A program made the translations under genes and the position numbers. Shown here in pieces: positions 8,949 to 18,388 of a stretch of DNA of 64,000 nucleotides (positions within the stretch are counted from its first letter, which is position 1; each line of letters starts with the position of its first letter). The notes below the pieces were generated by a model. It was not told where the DNA came from, made no database searches, and saw nothing but the letters and a program-made list of their open reading frames with translations. Source of the stretch: Streptomyces canus (lineage in GTDB: Bacteria > Actinomycetota > Actinomycetes > Streptomycetales > Streptomycetaceae); NCBI RefSeq assembly GCF_041435015.1, contig NZ_CP107989.1, positions 4,030,001 through 4,094,000 on the forward strand, given 5' to 3'.

Positions 8949-9386
8949 TCAGTGCCGCACGGCACCCGTCGCATCCCGGCACAGCAGTCGCAGCGAGCCG
9001 TCCCCGGCGAAGCAGCGGCGGGCCTCGTCCACCGGGTCCCAGAGCCGTCCGTCGGGCGTACGGACCCAGTGCTCGCCGCCGCTCGTCCACCACTCGGCAC
9101 CGGCCTGGCGGACCACGACCTCACCGGCGTAGGCGCCGAGCCCGCGCAGCACGGTCTCCACGGCGGCGTACGGCGCCCCCTCGCGCCGTATCTCCTCGAT
9201 CAGCCGGTCGACGCGCCACAGGCTCTGCGCCGAGTAGTCGAGCCGGACGCGTGCGCCCTCGCGCAGGGCCGACACCGCGTCGGCCGCCCAGCGCACGGGC
9301 TTGGTCGCGGCGGAGGGCCTGGGTGCGGGCATGGGCGCCTGGCGGGTCGTCACATCAGCGGTCGCATGAGTCGTCACATCAGTCAT
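8949..9386 (-). CDS. Conserved hypothetical protein
   Basis: 145 residues, soluble, no signal peptide or membrane segment. The first 25 residues are Thr/Ala/Pro-rich, so translation may start later (MPAPRPSAATK). The core contains LWRVDRLIEEIRREGAPYAAV and a Trp-rich C-terminal half (AEWWTSGGEHWVRTPDGRLW). I do not recognise the family. It stands immediately upstream of the MFS gene remnant, on the same strand. Confidence 0.65.
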   Translation of the reverse strand: MTDVTTHATADVTTRQAPMPAPRPSAATKPVRWAADAVSALREGARVRLDYSAQSLWRVDRLIEEIRREGAPYAAVETVLRGLGAYAGEVVVRQAGAEWWTSGGEHWVRTPDGRLWDPVDEARRCFAGDGSLRLLCRDATGAVRH

Positions 9387-9563
9387 CACTTGGGGAAAGC
9401 GTCTCAGCGAGGCGATTCGTCACCCGGATCGGGGCGTTCGCGCGGACCGGTGCAGGACCGACCCACCTTCGCCGTATCCCTCTCCGGACGGTCACAGGAC
9501 CCTCTCTGTCGCGAGGTTGACGCCAGAGTGACGATTCACCCCTCCGCCGCGCTCCTGTCTCTG

Positions 9564-10025
9564 ATGAGCGACTACTTCCATCTCCGCGCGGTGCCGCCCT
9601 CGGCCCTGCGCAACAGCGCGAACTGGATGCAACGGCTGTTCGAGGACGACTGGGACGCCGTCCGCGAACGCATCGGACGACACCGGGAGGAGGTGCTGGA
9701 CAAGTCCTACCTGGACCACGAACTCCTCTACGCCGGCGCCGAGGTGGTCCTCGGCGGACTGCCGGTCTACCCGGGCGACCACGACAAGCCCCCGTTCCTG
9801 CTCCTGACGGCGGCCCGGGCGCACCGCGTCTCGGCGTACCTCGGTTCGGCCGACTTCGAGGCCCTGTGGCTGGTCGTCCGCGAGGAGTTGCTGCCCCGAC
9901 ACGGCGGGACGGCCGCGGAACGGGAGGCGCGGGGGGTGTTCGCGGCGGCGCACCGGGATCTGACGGCCTTCTACGATCAGACGGCCCGGTACGGGGACGC
10001 GGTGGTCAAGTGGCTCGTCCGGTGA
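9564..10025 (+). CDS. DUF1877-like (YfbM-type) protein
   Basis: 153 residues, soluble, starting MSDYFHLRAVPPSALRNS. That opening and the alpha/beta layout resemble the YfbM/DUF1877 family, whose function is unknown. No catalytic motif is evident. ATG 9564 has no clear ribosome binding site; an in-frame GTG at 9528 preceded by GAGG would add 12 residues. It is followed closely by a convergent gene. Confidence 0.7.
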   Translation: MSDYFHLRAVPPSALRNSANWMQRLFEDDWDAVRERIGRHREEVLDKSYLDHELLYAGAEVVLGGLPVYPGDHDKPPFLLLTAARAHRVSAYLGSADFEALWLVVREELLPRHGGTAAEREARGVFAAAHRDLTAFYDQTARYGDAVVKWLVR

Positions 10026-10052
10026 GCCGCTCCGCCATCGAGCCGCCCTCCC

Positions 10053-10712
10053 TCACCCCCGCCGCCGGTTCCTCCGGGACACCACCGCGCGCAGCACCCG
10101 GCGACCCTCCGTCGACACCTCGAGGGCCGGTCGCAGACCTGCCGGGCCGTGACCGGCGAGGAGTTCCAGGACGGTGATCTGGCGGCGCAGTTCGGCGGCG
10201 ACGAGGGGGGACATGCCCTCCGTACGGCCCTCACGGCGGGCGTCGACCGAGTCGCCGGCGTCCTTCAGGGGGTCGAGCAGCCGGTGGATCCGGAGCGCGG
10301 CGACCGAGCAGGCGTCGGCCCACACCCGTACCCGGTCGGCGGACCGTTCGACCGGCGCGGCGGCGAGCATCCGGCGGGCCAGCAGCACGGCCTCGTCCTC
10401 ACCGGAGCCGGAACCGGAACCAGAGCCGGAACCAGAGCCGGAACCGGAGCCGGAGAAGTCGCCGGAGCCACCCGCGTCCGACTCCCCGTCGCCTCCGTCG
10501 GCCGCCCCGAACTCCCCGCCCAGCTTCCCCCGCACCTGCTCCAGCCGTTCGCCCCACTCCGCGGCGCCGGCGTCGTCCGCGAGCCCCGCCCACAGGGGCC
10601 GAAGGACCTCGTCGTCGCCACCGAGCAGCGGTACGCAGCGATCCAAACAAGCCAACCCGCTGGCGGCCAGTCCGCGTTCGTCGGCCTGGCCGATCAGCTC
10701 CACCAGACTCAT
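10053..10712 (-). CDS. Conserved hypothetical protein with a Ser-Gly repeat tract
   Basis: 219 residues from ATG 10712, chosen because GGGAGG lies 6 bp upstream; the frame is open further upstream without support. The protein has a helical N-terminal part (SLVELIGQADERGLAAS), a central linker of about nine Ser-Gly pairs, and a helical C-terminal part. No known domain was recognised. It lies downstream of the 10789-11292 gene on the same strand (76 bp gap) and may share its transcript. Confidence 0.65.
   Translation of the reverse strand: MSLVELIGQADERGLAASGLACLDRCVPLLGGDDEVLRPLWAGLADDAGAAEWGERLEQVRGKLGGEFGAADGGDGESDAGGSGDFSGSGSGSGSGSGSGSGSGEDEAVLLARRMLAAAPVERSADRVRVWADACSVAALRIHRLLDPLKDAGDSVDARREGRTEGMSPLVAAELRRQITVLELLAGHGPAGLRPALEVSTEGRRVLRAVVSRRNRRRG
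10402..10455. repeat. Ser-Gly coding microsatellite
   Basis: Alternating gccgga/accgga/accaga hexamers encode about nine consecutive Ser-Gly pairs inside the hypothetical protein at 10053-10712. Length variation between strains would be expected. Confidence 0.75.
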
Positions 10713-10788
10713 CCACGCCTCCCTCGCCGAGCGGCATTCCCTAACGGAACCCGCACCTCCCCTTACTGCGCGCGACGGCCCGGGAGTG

Positions 10789-11292
10789 TCACAGGGGTAC
10801 GACACCGAGCCGGTCGAGCATACGGAAGAAGAGATTTTCGGCCAACAGGTCGGGGTCGGCGTTCAGTACGTCGAGCAGTGGCTCCTCGGCCACCTCGTAC
10901 CCCGCCTCCGCCGCCCAGGCGACGGCCCGGGCGGCCGCGTCCCGGGGTTCGAGGAAGTAGTCCTCCAGGGTCAGCCCCTCCTCGCCGCCCCCGAGGTACT
11001 CGGCCATGGCGGAACGGGCCAGACAGGTCGTCCAGGCCCCGCTCTCCGGCCCCGCCGCCTCCAGCACGACCGACGCGCTGTCCATGACGTATCCGAAGAG
11101 CGCCGGCGAACCGCTCTCCAGGGCAAGGGCGTTCATGTTCCCGACATCGCCCTCGCCGTTCGCGTACTCCCAGACCTGCCATCCGCCGGGCGCCGACTCG
11201 CGCAGGACCATGCCCTCGGCTCCGGCCAGCGCGTCCAGCTCGGCGAGCGGCCGCTCCCCGCGGCCCACGACGAAGTAACCCCAGTAGCCCAT
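10789..11292 (-). CDS. Conserved hypothetical protein
   Basis: 167 residues, acidic, soluble, starting MGYWGYFVVGRGERPLAEL. The opening and the alternating hydrophobic pattern resemble small Streptomyces proteins of unknown function; I cannot assign a family. No signal peptide or membrane segment. It sits between the DUF4328 gene (85 bp upstream) and the Ser-Gly repeat protein, all on the minus strand. Confidence 0.75.
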   Translation of the reverse strand: MGYWGYFVVGRGERPLAELDALAGAEGMVLRESAPGGWQVWEYANGEGDVGNMNALALESGSPALFGYVMDSASVVLEAAGPESGAWTTCLARSAMAEYLGGGEEGLTLEDYFLEPRDAAARAVAWAAEAGYEVAEEPLLDVLNADPDLLAENLFFRMLDRLGVVPL

Positions 11293-11377
11293 CCCCGGTT
11301 CCCCCTGGCTGCTCGGTACGGCTGGCCCGAATACACCACATTCGTACGGCAGTTCGCAGCAGGATGGACCAAATCCG

Positions 11378-12145
11378 TCACACGGCGACGGGCACCGCGG
11401 GTCCCTGGCGGGCCTTCTCGTCCTGCATCCGGGTCAGCCGCAGCACGAGGGCGACGGCGACCAGGGCGGCCACGAGGTCGACACCGTCCGCGAACATCAC
11501 CTGCGTCATGGAGTCGTGGATCTCCTGGGAGGTGTCGGCCGCGTCGAACGCGGTGTACAGGAACCGCCCGATGGTGTTCGTGAGGAGCCACAGCGCCCAC
11601 CACACGTTGATCAGGGCATGCCCGCCGGGCTTGTCCCCCGTGCTGCTCGCGTCCCAGATGTCGACCACGACCCGGCGCGGGTACCACAGGTTCGCGATCG
11701 GCACGACCCAGCCGGCGATCACCCAGGCGCGCGCCCTGTGGTGTCCGTCCGGGGCGAAGACCTCGGCGTTGCGCCGAACCCGCCACAGCCAGATCACGAA
11801 GACGACGGCGCAGGCCAGCAGCACGAGCACCTGTGCGCTGCCGGCCGCGGCGGTGAGCTTGTCCGCCAGATCGGCCCGGTCCAGTACGGCGGCCCCGGTG
11901 TCGCCGACGGCGAGGTCGCCCGTGACGTCGTACATGAGGAAGTCCGCGCCGAGGGCGAACACGTCGACGGCCGCGGCCAGTCCGAGCAGTACCGCGGTGG
12001 CGCGTCCGAGGCCGATCGGCGAGCGCAGCGGGATCCTCGGTGTGACACCGGCCGGCGGGATCGCGAACCCGGCGGGTGTGGCGCACCCGGCGCACAGCAC
12101 GCCCTCCGGTGCCGCTTCGGCATGCAGGCAGCGCGTACAGAGCAT
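11378..12145 (-). CDS. DUF4328 membrane protein with N-terminal zinc ribbon
   Basis: 255 residues. Two CxxC pairs (CTRC, CAGC) in the first 21 residues suggest a small zinc ribbon. Then come about five transmembrane helices, with the DUF4328 hallmark between helices (WLWRVRRNAEVF, then WVIAGWVVPIANLWYP, then WWALWLLTN). The family is common in actinobacteria and its function is unknown. The start ATG 12145 is preceded by a GGGGGG stretch about 8 bp upstream. The 122 bp up to the hexosaminidase stop hold no other gene. Confidence 0.85.
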   Translation of the reverse strand: MLCTRCLHAEAAPEGVLCAGCATPAGFAIPPAGVTPRIPLRSPIGLGRATAVLLGLAAAVDVFALGADFLMYDVTGDLAVGDTGAAVLDRADLADKLTAAAGSAQVLVLLACAVVFVIWLWRVRRNAEVFAPDGHHRARAWVIAGWVVPIANLWYPRRVVVDIWDASSTGDKPGGHALINVWWALWLLTNTIGRFLYTAFDAADTSQEIHDSMTQVMFADGVDLVAALVAVALVLRLTRMQDEKARQGPAVPVAV

Positions 12146-12267
12146 GGTGAGGTCCCCCCGAGGTGCGGATGATCAGCAGACCGCGCGGGTTCTCCCCAGA
12201 GCCTTACGCGCGGCATGCGGAACATACGGTTCGACGGCCCCGTACGTCCACAGGAATCCCCGGTTCC

Positions 12268-13920
12268 TCAGCTCAGCCGGTCCGCGAGCGCCTTGAACCG
12301 CGTCCAGGTCAGGGCGGGCTTCCCCGGATCCCACAGCTTCTGCACGGTCGCCCGCAGCGGCATCCGGATGCCTGCCGCGACCTGGTCCTGCGTCTGCGCG
12401 TTCGGGAAGTCGCACCACACCGCGAAGTACCCGCCGAGGATCTGGCTGTCGTACTTCGAGGGGACGGCTGTCGTGCCGCGGAGGACTCTCGGGGTCCACT
12501 CCTCGTAGATCCGCTGTCCCGTCGGATAGGAGAACTGGTTAGGCTGCCCGAGGACGTAGTAGAGGAACTTGTCGTTGTAGTTGACGACCTTGCGCCCCGC
12601 GCTCAGATACTCCACCGGCTGCCGGGCGCCGATCTCCTTGCCCGTCCAGTACCCGACCCGGATGTCGTCGGCGGCCCGGACGGACGTCGCCCGGAAGAAT
12701 CCGTCGTTCCACGCGATCGGGGCCCTGCCGTGCGCCCGGACGGTGTCGGCGCGGTCGTTGAGCCAGCCCGTGGTCAGGTCCTCGACGGTGGCGCCGGCGC
12801 CGTAGGCCTTCCTGGCGGCGGCGGCGAGCTGCGGATAGGTCGCCTCCGGGTCGGACACCATGAGCGCGCGGTACTCGTCGCCGCCGAGGTGCCAGTCGGC
12901 ACCGGGGAAGAGGCCGGCGTACTCGTTCAGCAGGTCGTCGACGATCTTGGCGGAAGCGGGGTTGGAGATGTCGACGGCCCCGCGCGCCGCGTTCCCCGCC
13001 CCACTGCGCAGCTGGAGCTCCGGGTGGGCGGCGATGACGGCCCCCAGGTGTCCGGGCGAGTCGATCTCCGGTACGACGGTGATGTGCCGCTGCGCCGCGA
13101 GCGCGACGATCCTCTTCACCTGCGCCTTGGTCAGGTGCTGCGCCGACACGATCTCCGGGTGCGAGTCGGACTCGATCCGGAACGCCTGGTCGTCGGAGAA
13201 GTGCAGCTGGAGCCGGTTGAACTTCAGGTCGCCCAGTTCCCGGACCCGGTCCTCGATCCAGCCGGCCGTGAAGTTCTTGCGGGCGATGTCGAGGAGGAAC
13301 CCGCGCACCGGCTTGGCGGGCTCGTCGCGCACGACGCCCTCCGGTGCCGTACCGCCACCGTGCACCGCCTGCTTGAGCGTGCGGGTGCCGTAGAACACCC
13401 CCGCGTCATCCGGGCCACTTATGGCGACCCGCCCGCCGCGCACGGTCATGCGGTACGACTCCGGGTTCGCCCCCTTCCCGCCATTGACCGTGAGGCGTAC
13501 GTCCCCGGCGCGTATGTCGTCCTTCTGCCCGGCGTACGTCAGCCCCAGCTCACCGGCGAGGAGACGCCCCTCGTCGGCGAGGCCGGCGTCGTTCACGACC
13601 ACGCGCCGACCGGGGGCGGGACGCCAGCCGGGACCGCGCGCCGGGGTGTGGGCGCGGACGGCGGGGATGGTGCGGGGTGTGGCGGACAGGGGGTAGGACC
13701 GGGTGGGGCTGGGGGTCGGGCTCGGGGCCCTCGAAGGGGCCCGGGAGCCTTCCGCTCTGCCGCCCAGAGGTGACTCGGCCTGGGAACTGGCCGATCCGGC
13801 CGGGTCGCTGTCGCCGCCCGCCCACAGACCGAGTCCCACCCCGACCGCGACGGTGACGACCACCGCCCCCGCGATCAGCCCCCGCGCCTGCTTCTCCGTT
13901 CGCTTCCTGTGCTGGCTCAC
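12268..13920 (-). CDS. Beta-N-acetylhexosaminidase, GH20, exported
   Basis: 550 residues. A basic N-terminus and one hydrophobic segment (about 15-35) act as a signal or membrane anchor, followed by a Ser/Pro linker. Next are a GH20b domain and the GH20 TIM barrel. The catalytic pair is Asp348-Glu349 in WHLGGDEY. GDLKFNRLQLHFSDDQ and VPEIDSPGHLGA also match the family. It removes terminal GlcNAc or GalNAc from chitin or wall fragments outside the cell. It is divergent from the 14076 gene across about 155 bp. Confidence 0.93.
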   Translation of the reverse strand: MSQHRKRTEKQARGLIAGAVVVTVAVGVGLGLWAGGDSDPAGSASSQAESPLGGRAEGSRAPSRAPSPTPSPTRSYPLSATPRTIPAVRAHTPARGPGWRPAPGRRVVVNDAGLADEGRLLAGELGLTYAGQKDDIRAGDVRLTVNGGKGANPESYRMTVRGGRVAISGPDDAGVFYGTRTLKQAVHGGGTAPEGVVRDEPAKPVRGFLLDIARKNFTAGWIEDRVRELGDLKFNRLQLHFSDDQAFRIESDSHPEIVSAQHLTKAQVKRIVALAAQRHITVVPEIDSPGHLGAVIAAHPELQLRSGAGNAARGAVDISNPASAKIVDDLLNEYAGLFPGADWHLGGDEYRALMVSDPEATYPQLAAAARKAYGAGATVEDLTTGWLNDRADTVRAHGRAPIAWNDGFFRATSVRAADDIRVGYWTGKEIGARQPVEYLSAGRKVVNYNDKFLYYVLGQPNQFSYPTGQRIYEEWTPRVLRGTTAVPSKYDSQILGGYFAVWCDFPNAQTQDQVAAGIRMPLRATVQKLWDPGKPALTWTRFKALADRLS

Positions 13921-14075
13921 ATCGCCAACCTAGGGCCTTGCGCGTGAGGACCGCGTCCTCCAACCGTGCCGAAACGCCCCCGTGCGGGTGAAAATCGGGC
14001 ATCCGTCGGACAGATCATGTCCACTCTCGATAGCGTGACGTCACACCGCTCACAGCTTCCTCTGCCGAAACACAC

Positions 14076-14588
14076 GTGACGCCCACACATTCTCCTGGCC
14101 GACTGGCCATACCGTGCCTGCCCACCGTCCTGGACGCCTTCAACATCGCGCCCGCCGACGAGGCCAGGCTCCTTCTCCTGCACTGCCTGCACAGCCTGCG
14201 CTGGGCGGAACGGGTCGCGGCCCACCGCCCCTATCCGACCGTGGACGCGCTGCTGGCCGCGTCGGACGAGGCGGCCTACGACCTGACCGTGTCGGATCTC
14301 TCCGAGGCCCTGGCTGCCGAGACCCTGCCGGCGCTGCCGGACGGGGTCTACTCGGCAGCACACATGGCCATGGACGCGGCCCACGCGGCCTATGAGGCCC
14401 GCTTCGGACACGCTTTCGTCATCTGCCTGGACGGCCTGCCCCCGGCAGAGGCCCTGGACCACGCCCTGGCGGGCATCCGGTCACGATTGACAAACGATCC
14501 GGAGGAAGAACGCGTGGTGGCGGCAGAGGAACTCCGCCGCATCGCGAGGGGCCGGTTGGTGTCTTCCCTGAAGGGCGCGGGGCTGTAG
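14076..14588 (+). CDS. OHCU-decarboxylase-domain protein, catalytic residues apparently replaced
   Basis: 170 residues from GTG 14076. The fold signature of 2-oxo-4-hydroxy-4-carboxy-5-ureidoimidazoline decarboxylases is clear (RWAERVAAHRPYPTVDALL; AYEARFGHAFVICLDG; RSRLTNDPEEER). In that family the active-site His lies in an HPRxG motif and the Glu in a SxxEQ motif. Here the first position reads AETLPAL (Glu82) and the second SAAHM (His96). If this alignment by eye is right, the protein is not a normal purine-pathway decarboxylase. No other uric-acid pathway gene is nearby. Confidence 0.75.
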   Translation: MTPTHSPGRLAIPCLPTVLDAFNIAPADEARLLLLHCLHSLRWAERVAAHRPYPTVDALLAASDEAAYDLTVSDLSEALAAETLPALPDGVYSAAHMAMDAAHAAYEARFGHAFVICLDGLPPAEALDHALAGIRSRLTNDPEEERVVAAEELRRIARGRLVSSLKGAGL

Positions 14589-14840
14589 TCGATGTGCGGC
14601 TGCCGCCGCGTGGGCGCGACCGCCCCCCACGGCACCGCACCCGGCACATAACAGCTCAGACCACCCCATCAGCCGTCGAGTTCCCCCATCTGCGTGCCAC
14701 TTTGATCACACAGGTAGGCCCCGGCTAAGCCCAGCGGCAGCGCATCGCTACGATGCTGGGGGCCGGTGGACCGTACCCGGCCGGGTCGACCGACAGCACA
14801 AGCCGGCAGACCCCGATACCCCGCTCCCGGAGGGACTTCC

Positions 14841-15221
14841 GTGCCGGCTGGAACGCTGTACCGCGGCCGGGAAGGAATGTGGTCCTGGGTGGCTCATCGA
14901 GTCACCGGCGTCCTCATCTTCTTCTTCCTGTTCGTTCACGTGCTGGACACCGCTCTCGTCCGTGTCTCCCCCGAGGACTACGACAAGGTCGTAGCCACGT
15001 ACAAGACCCCGATCGTCGCGTGTCTGGAGTACGGCCTCGTCGCGGCCATCCTCTTCCACGCGCTCAACGGCCTGCGCGTCATCGCCGTCGACTTCTGGTC
15101 GAAGGGCCCGCGCTACCAGAAGCAGATGCTCTGGTCCGTCGTAGGCCTGTGGGTCGTGCTCATGATCGGGGCGATCTACCCCGTCCTCGGCCACGCCGCT
15201 CGTGAACTGTTCGGGAGCTGA
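14841..15221 (+). CDS. sdhC: Succinate dehydrogenase cytochrome b556 subunit
   Basis: 126 residues from GTG 14841, preceded by GGAGG 7 bp upstream. Three transmembrane helices; the signature HRVTGVLIFFFLFVHVLD carries His residues typical of heme b/quinone anchoring. It is the first gene of sdhCDAB, with 5 bp to sdhD. The subunit anchors the dehydrogenase in the membrane and passes electrons to menaquinone. The 252 bp upstream (14589-14840) hold no gene and should contain the operon promoter, but I could not fix a convincing -35/-10 pair. Confidence 0.95.
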   Translation: MPAGTLYRGREGMWSWVAHRVTGVLIFFFLFVHVLDTALVRVSPEDYDKVVATYKTPIVACLEYGLVAAILFHALNGLRVIAVDFWSKGPRYQKQMLWSVVGLWVVLMIGAIYPVLGHAARELFGS

Positions 15222-15226
15222 CACCG

Positions 15227-15709
15227 ATGGCGACCACTGAAACCACCGCTTCCGGCATCGGCCCCGTAGAGGGCGACTCCGGCTACGGCGTCGACAACCC
15301 GGCGCCCCTCATCGAGGCCCCGCGCAAGCGGACCAAGAAGACGCCTCGCTCCACCCGCGGCAACTTCGAGATGGCGGCATGGCTGTTCATGCGCCTGTCG
15401 GGTGTCGTGCTGGTCGTCCTGGTCATCGGCCACCTGCTGATCCAGCTGGTGCTGGACGGCGGCGTGTCGAAGATCGGCTTCGCGTTCGTCGCGGGCCGCT
15501 GGGCGTCCCCGTTCTGGCAGGTCTGGGACCTGTTGATGCTGTGGCTCGCGATGCTGCACGGCGCCAACGGTCTGCGCACGATCATCAACGACTACGCGGA
15601 GCGCCCGAACACCCGCCTGTGGCTCAAGGGCCTGCTCTACACCGCCACGGTGTTCACCATCCTGCTCGGCACGCTGGTGATCTTCACCTTCGACCCGAAC
15701 ATCCGCTAG
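15227..15709 (+). CDS. sdhD: Succinate dehydrogenase hydrophobic membrane anchor subunit
   Basis: 160 residues. A hydrophilic N-terminal extension of about 45 residues is followed by three transmembrane helices; [19 protein letters not shown] and [15 protein letters not shown] are typical of SdhD in actinobacteria. It forms the membrane part of complex II with SdhC. It lies between sdhC and sdhA, with 19 bp to sdhA. Confidence 0.95.
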   Translation: MATTETTASGIGPVEGDSGYGVDNPAPLIEAPRKRTKKTPRSTRGNFEMAAWLFMRLSGVVLVVLVIGHLLIQLVLDGGVSKIGFAFVAGRWASPFWQVWDLLMLWLAMLHGANGLRTIINDYAERPNTRLWLKGLLYTATVFTILLGTLVIFTFDPNIR

Positions 15710-15728
15710 GCACGGGGCTGCGAGAATC

Positions 15729-17483
15729 ATGAAGATCCACAAGTACGACACCGTCATCGTCGGCGCCGGTGGCGCGGGCATGCGCGCGGCCATCGAGTCG
15801 ACGAAGCGCAGCCGCACCGCCGTGCTGACCAAGCTCTACCCCACCCGCTCCCACACGGGCGCCGCGCAGGGCGGCATGGCCGCAGCGCTCGCGAACGTGG
15901 AAGAGGACAACTGGGAGTGGCACACCTTCGACACGGTCAAGGGCGGTGACTACCTGGTCGACCAGGACGCCGCCGAGATCCTGGCGAAGGAGGCCATCGA
16001 CTCGGTCCTCGACCTGGAGAAGATGGGCCTGCCGTTCAACCGCACGCCGAACGGCACCATCGACCAGCGCCGCTTCGGCGGTCACAGCCGGAACCACGGC
16101 GAGGCCCCGGTCCGCCGCTCCTGCTACGCGGCCGACCGCACCGGCCACATGATCCTCCAGACGCTGTACCAGAACTGCGTCAAGGAGGGCGTGGAGTTCT
16201 TCAACGAGTTCTACGTCCTGGACCAGCTGATCACCGAGGTCGACGGCGTGAAGCGGTCGGCGGGTGTCGTGGCGTACGAGCTGGCGACCGGCGAGATCCA
16301 CGTCTTCCAGGCGAAGGCCGTGATCTACGCGTCCGGCGGCTGCGGCAAGTTCTTCAAGGTGACGTCCAACGCCCACACGCTGACCGGTGACGGTCAGGCC
16401 GCGGTCTACCGTCGCGGGCTGCCGCTGGAGGACATGGAGTTCTTCCAGTTCCACCCGACCGGCATCTGGCGCATGGGCATCCTGCTGACGGAGGGCGCCC
16501 GCGGTGAGGGCGGCATCCTCCGCAACAAGGACGGCGAGCGCTTCATGGAGAAGTACGCGCCGGTCATGAAGGACCTCGCGTCCCGTGACGTCGTCTCCCG
16601 CTCCATCTACACCGAGATCCGTGAGGGCCGCGGCTGCGGTCCCGAGGGCGACCACGTCTACCTGGACCTCACCCACCTCCCGCCGGAGCAGCTGGACGCG
16701 AAGCTGCCCGACATCACGGAGTTCGCCCGCACCTACCTCGGTATCGAGCCGTACACGGACCCGATCCCGATCCAGCCCACCGCGCACTACGCGATGGGCG
16801 GCATCCCGACGAACGTCGAGGGTGAGGTGCTCGCCGACAACACCACGGTGGTCCCGGGCCTGTACGCGGCCGGCGAGGTGGCCTGCGTCTCGGTCCACGG
16901 CGCCAACCGCCTGGGCACGAACTCGCTCCTTGACATCAACGTGTTCGGCAAGCGGGCCGGTATCGCCGCCGCCGAGTATTCGCAGAAGGCGGACTACGTC
17001 GAGCTGCCCGAGGACCCGGCGCGGCTGGTGCTCGACCAGGTCGAGCGGCTCCGCGACGCCACCGGCACCGAGCGTGTGTCGGTGCTGCGCCGCGAGCTGC
17101 AGGAAACCATGGACGCGAACGTCATGGTGTTCCGCACCGAGCAGACGATCAAGACGGCGGTCGAGAAGATCGCGGAGCTGCGCGAGCGCTACAAGAACGT
17201 CTCGATCCAGGACAAGGGCCGGCGTTTCAACACGGACCTGCTGGAGGCGATCGAGCTCGGCAACCTGCTGGACCTCGCCGAGGTCATGGCGGTCTCCGCG
17301 CTGGCCCGCAAGGAGTCCCGCGGCGGTCACTACCGCGAGGACTACCCGAACCGCGACGACGTCAACTTCATGCGCCACACCATGGCGTACCGCGAGGTGG
17401 GCGACGACGGCGCCGAGTCCATCCGTCTCGACTACAAGCCGGTCGTCCAGACCCGCTACCAGCCGATGGAGCGTAAGTACTGA
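15729..17483 (+). CDS. sdhA: Succinate dehydrogenase flavoprotein subunit
   Basis: 584 residues, the usual length. FAD-binding motif [14 protein letters not shown] near residue 11; the covalent-flavin histidine lies in [15 protein letters not shown]; active-site regions TEGARGEGG and [12 protein letters not shown]; substrate/FAD loop [12 protein letters not shown]. It oxidises succinate to fumarate on the cytoplasmic face. Its stop overlaps the sdhB start (TGATG), so translation is coupled. Confidence 0.98.
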   Translation: MKIHKYDTVIVGAGGAGMRAAIESTKRSRTAVLTKLYPTRSHTGAAQGGMAAALANVEEDNWEWHTFDTVKGGDYLVDQDAAEILAKEAIDSVLDLEKMGLPFNRTPNGTIDQRRFGGHSRNHGEAPVRRSCYAADRTGHMILQTLYQNCVKEGVEFFNEFYVLDQLITEVDGVKRSAGVVAYELATGEIHVFQAKAVIYASGGCGKFFKVTSNAHTLTGDGQAAVYRRGLPLEDMEFFQFHPTGIWRMGILLTEGARGEGGILRNKDGERFMEKYAPVMKDLASRDVVSRSIYTEIREGRGCGPEGDHVYLDLTHLPPEQLDAKLPDITEFARTYLGIEPYTDPIPIQPTAHYAMGGIPTNVEGEVLADNTTVVPGLYAAGEVACVSVHGANRLGTNSLLDINVFGKRAGIAAAEYSQKADYVELPEDPARLVLDQVERLRDATGTERVSVLRRELQETMDANVMVFRTEQTIKTAVEKIAELRERYKNVSIQDKGRRFNTDLLEAIELGNLLDLAEVMAVSALARKESRGGHYREDYPNRDDVNFMRHTMAYREVGDDGAESIRLDYKPVVQTRYQPMERKY

Positions 17484-18262
17484 TGGCAACCCCTGTTCTG
17501 GACAAGGCGGACGCGGCCGGCGAGCCCGAGCCCGGCTTCGCCGACTCCCCGTACATCACGGTCACCTTCCGCGTCCGCCGCTTCAACTCGGAGGTCTCGG
17601 CGGAGGCGACCTGGGAAGACTTCCAGCTGGAGATCGACCCGAAGGAACGTGTCCTCGACGCCCTGCACAAGATCAAGTGGGAGCTGGACGGCACGCTGAC
17701 CTTCCGCCGCTCCTGCGCGCACGGCATCTGCGGCTCGGACGCGATGCGGATCAACGGCAAGAACCGTCTGGCGTGCAAGACGCTGATCAAGGACATCAAC
17801 CCGTCGAAGCCGATCACGGTCGAGCCCATCAAGGGCCTGACGGTCCTGAAGGACCTCGTGGTCGACATGGAGCCGTTCTTCCAGGCGTACCGCGACGTGA
17901 TGCCCTTCCTGATCACGAAGGACACCAACGAGCCGACCCGGGAACGCCTCCAGACGGCGGAGGACCGCGAGCGCTTCGACGACACGACGAAGTGCATCCT
18001 GTGCGCGGCCTGCACGTCCTCCTGCCCGGTCTTCTGGAACGACGGCCAGTACTTCGGCCCGGCGGCCATCGTCAACGCCCACCGCTTCATCTTCGACAGC
18101 CGTGACGAGGCGGGCGAGCAGCGACTGGAGATCCTCAACGACCGCGACGGCGTGTGGCGCTGCCGCACGACGTTCAACTGCACGGACGCCTGTCCGCGTG
18201 GGATCGAGGTCACCAAGGCGATCCAGGAAGTGAAGCGGGCGCTGATCACTCGGCGCTTCTGA
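17483..18262 (+). CDS. sdhB: Succinate dehydrogenase iron-sulfur subunit
   Basis: 259 residues. The 2Fe-2S ligands are in RRSCAHGICGSDAM with a later Cys (RLACKT). 4Fe-4S and 3Fe-4S ligands are in CILCAACTSSCPV and CRTTFNCTDACPRG. It carries electrons from SdhA to the quinone site. It is the last gene of the operon, followed 24 bp later by a strong hairpin. Confidence 0.98.
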   Translation: MATPVLDKADAAGEPEPGFADSPYITVTFRVRRFNSEVSAEATWEDFQLEIDPKERVLDALHKIKWELDGTLTFRRSCAHGICGSDAMRINGKNRLACKTLIKDINPSKPITVEPIKGLTVLKDLVVDMEPFFQAYRDVMPFLITKDTNEPTRERLQTAEDRERFDDTTKCILCAACTSSCPVFWNDGQYFGPAAIVNAHRFIFDSRDEAGEQRLEILNDRDGVWRCRTTFNCTDACPRGIEVTKAIQEVKRALITRRF

Positions 18263-18286
18263 TCTCCGTTCTCCTACGGTGAGTTG

Positions 18287-18320
18287 GGCCCCGCTCCCCG
18301 GTTCGCGCCGGGGCGGGGCC
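18287..18320 (+). terminator. Terminator of the sdhCDAB operon
   Basis: Stem of 7 bp (GGCCCCG/CGGGGCC) plus 6 bp (CCCCGG/CCGGGG) with a 2-nt bulge and a 6-nt loop (TTCGCG), 24 bp after the sdhB stop. Confidence 0.75.
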
Positions 18321-18388
18321 TCCCTCATTCCCAGCCAACTCCTGTGTGGCCACTGTGACTTGTGGGTTCTGAGTTGCAGACTGTCCTC

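Noticed and set aside
10402..10455. CRISPR-like or regulatory repeat array
   Set aside because: The repeats are six bases long without spacers and encode a Ser-Gly linker in a gene with a supported start.
14589..14840. tRNA or small RNA upstream of sdhC
   Set aside because: No cloverleaf or T-loop consensus was found; weak -10-like hexamers exist but no convincing promoter pair.
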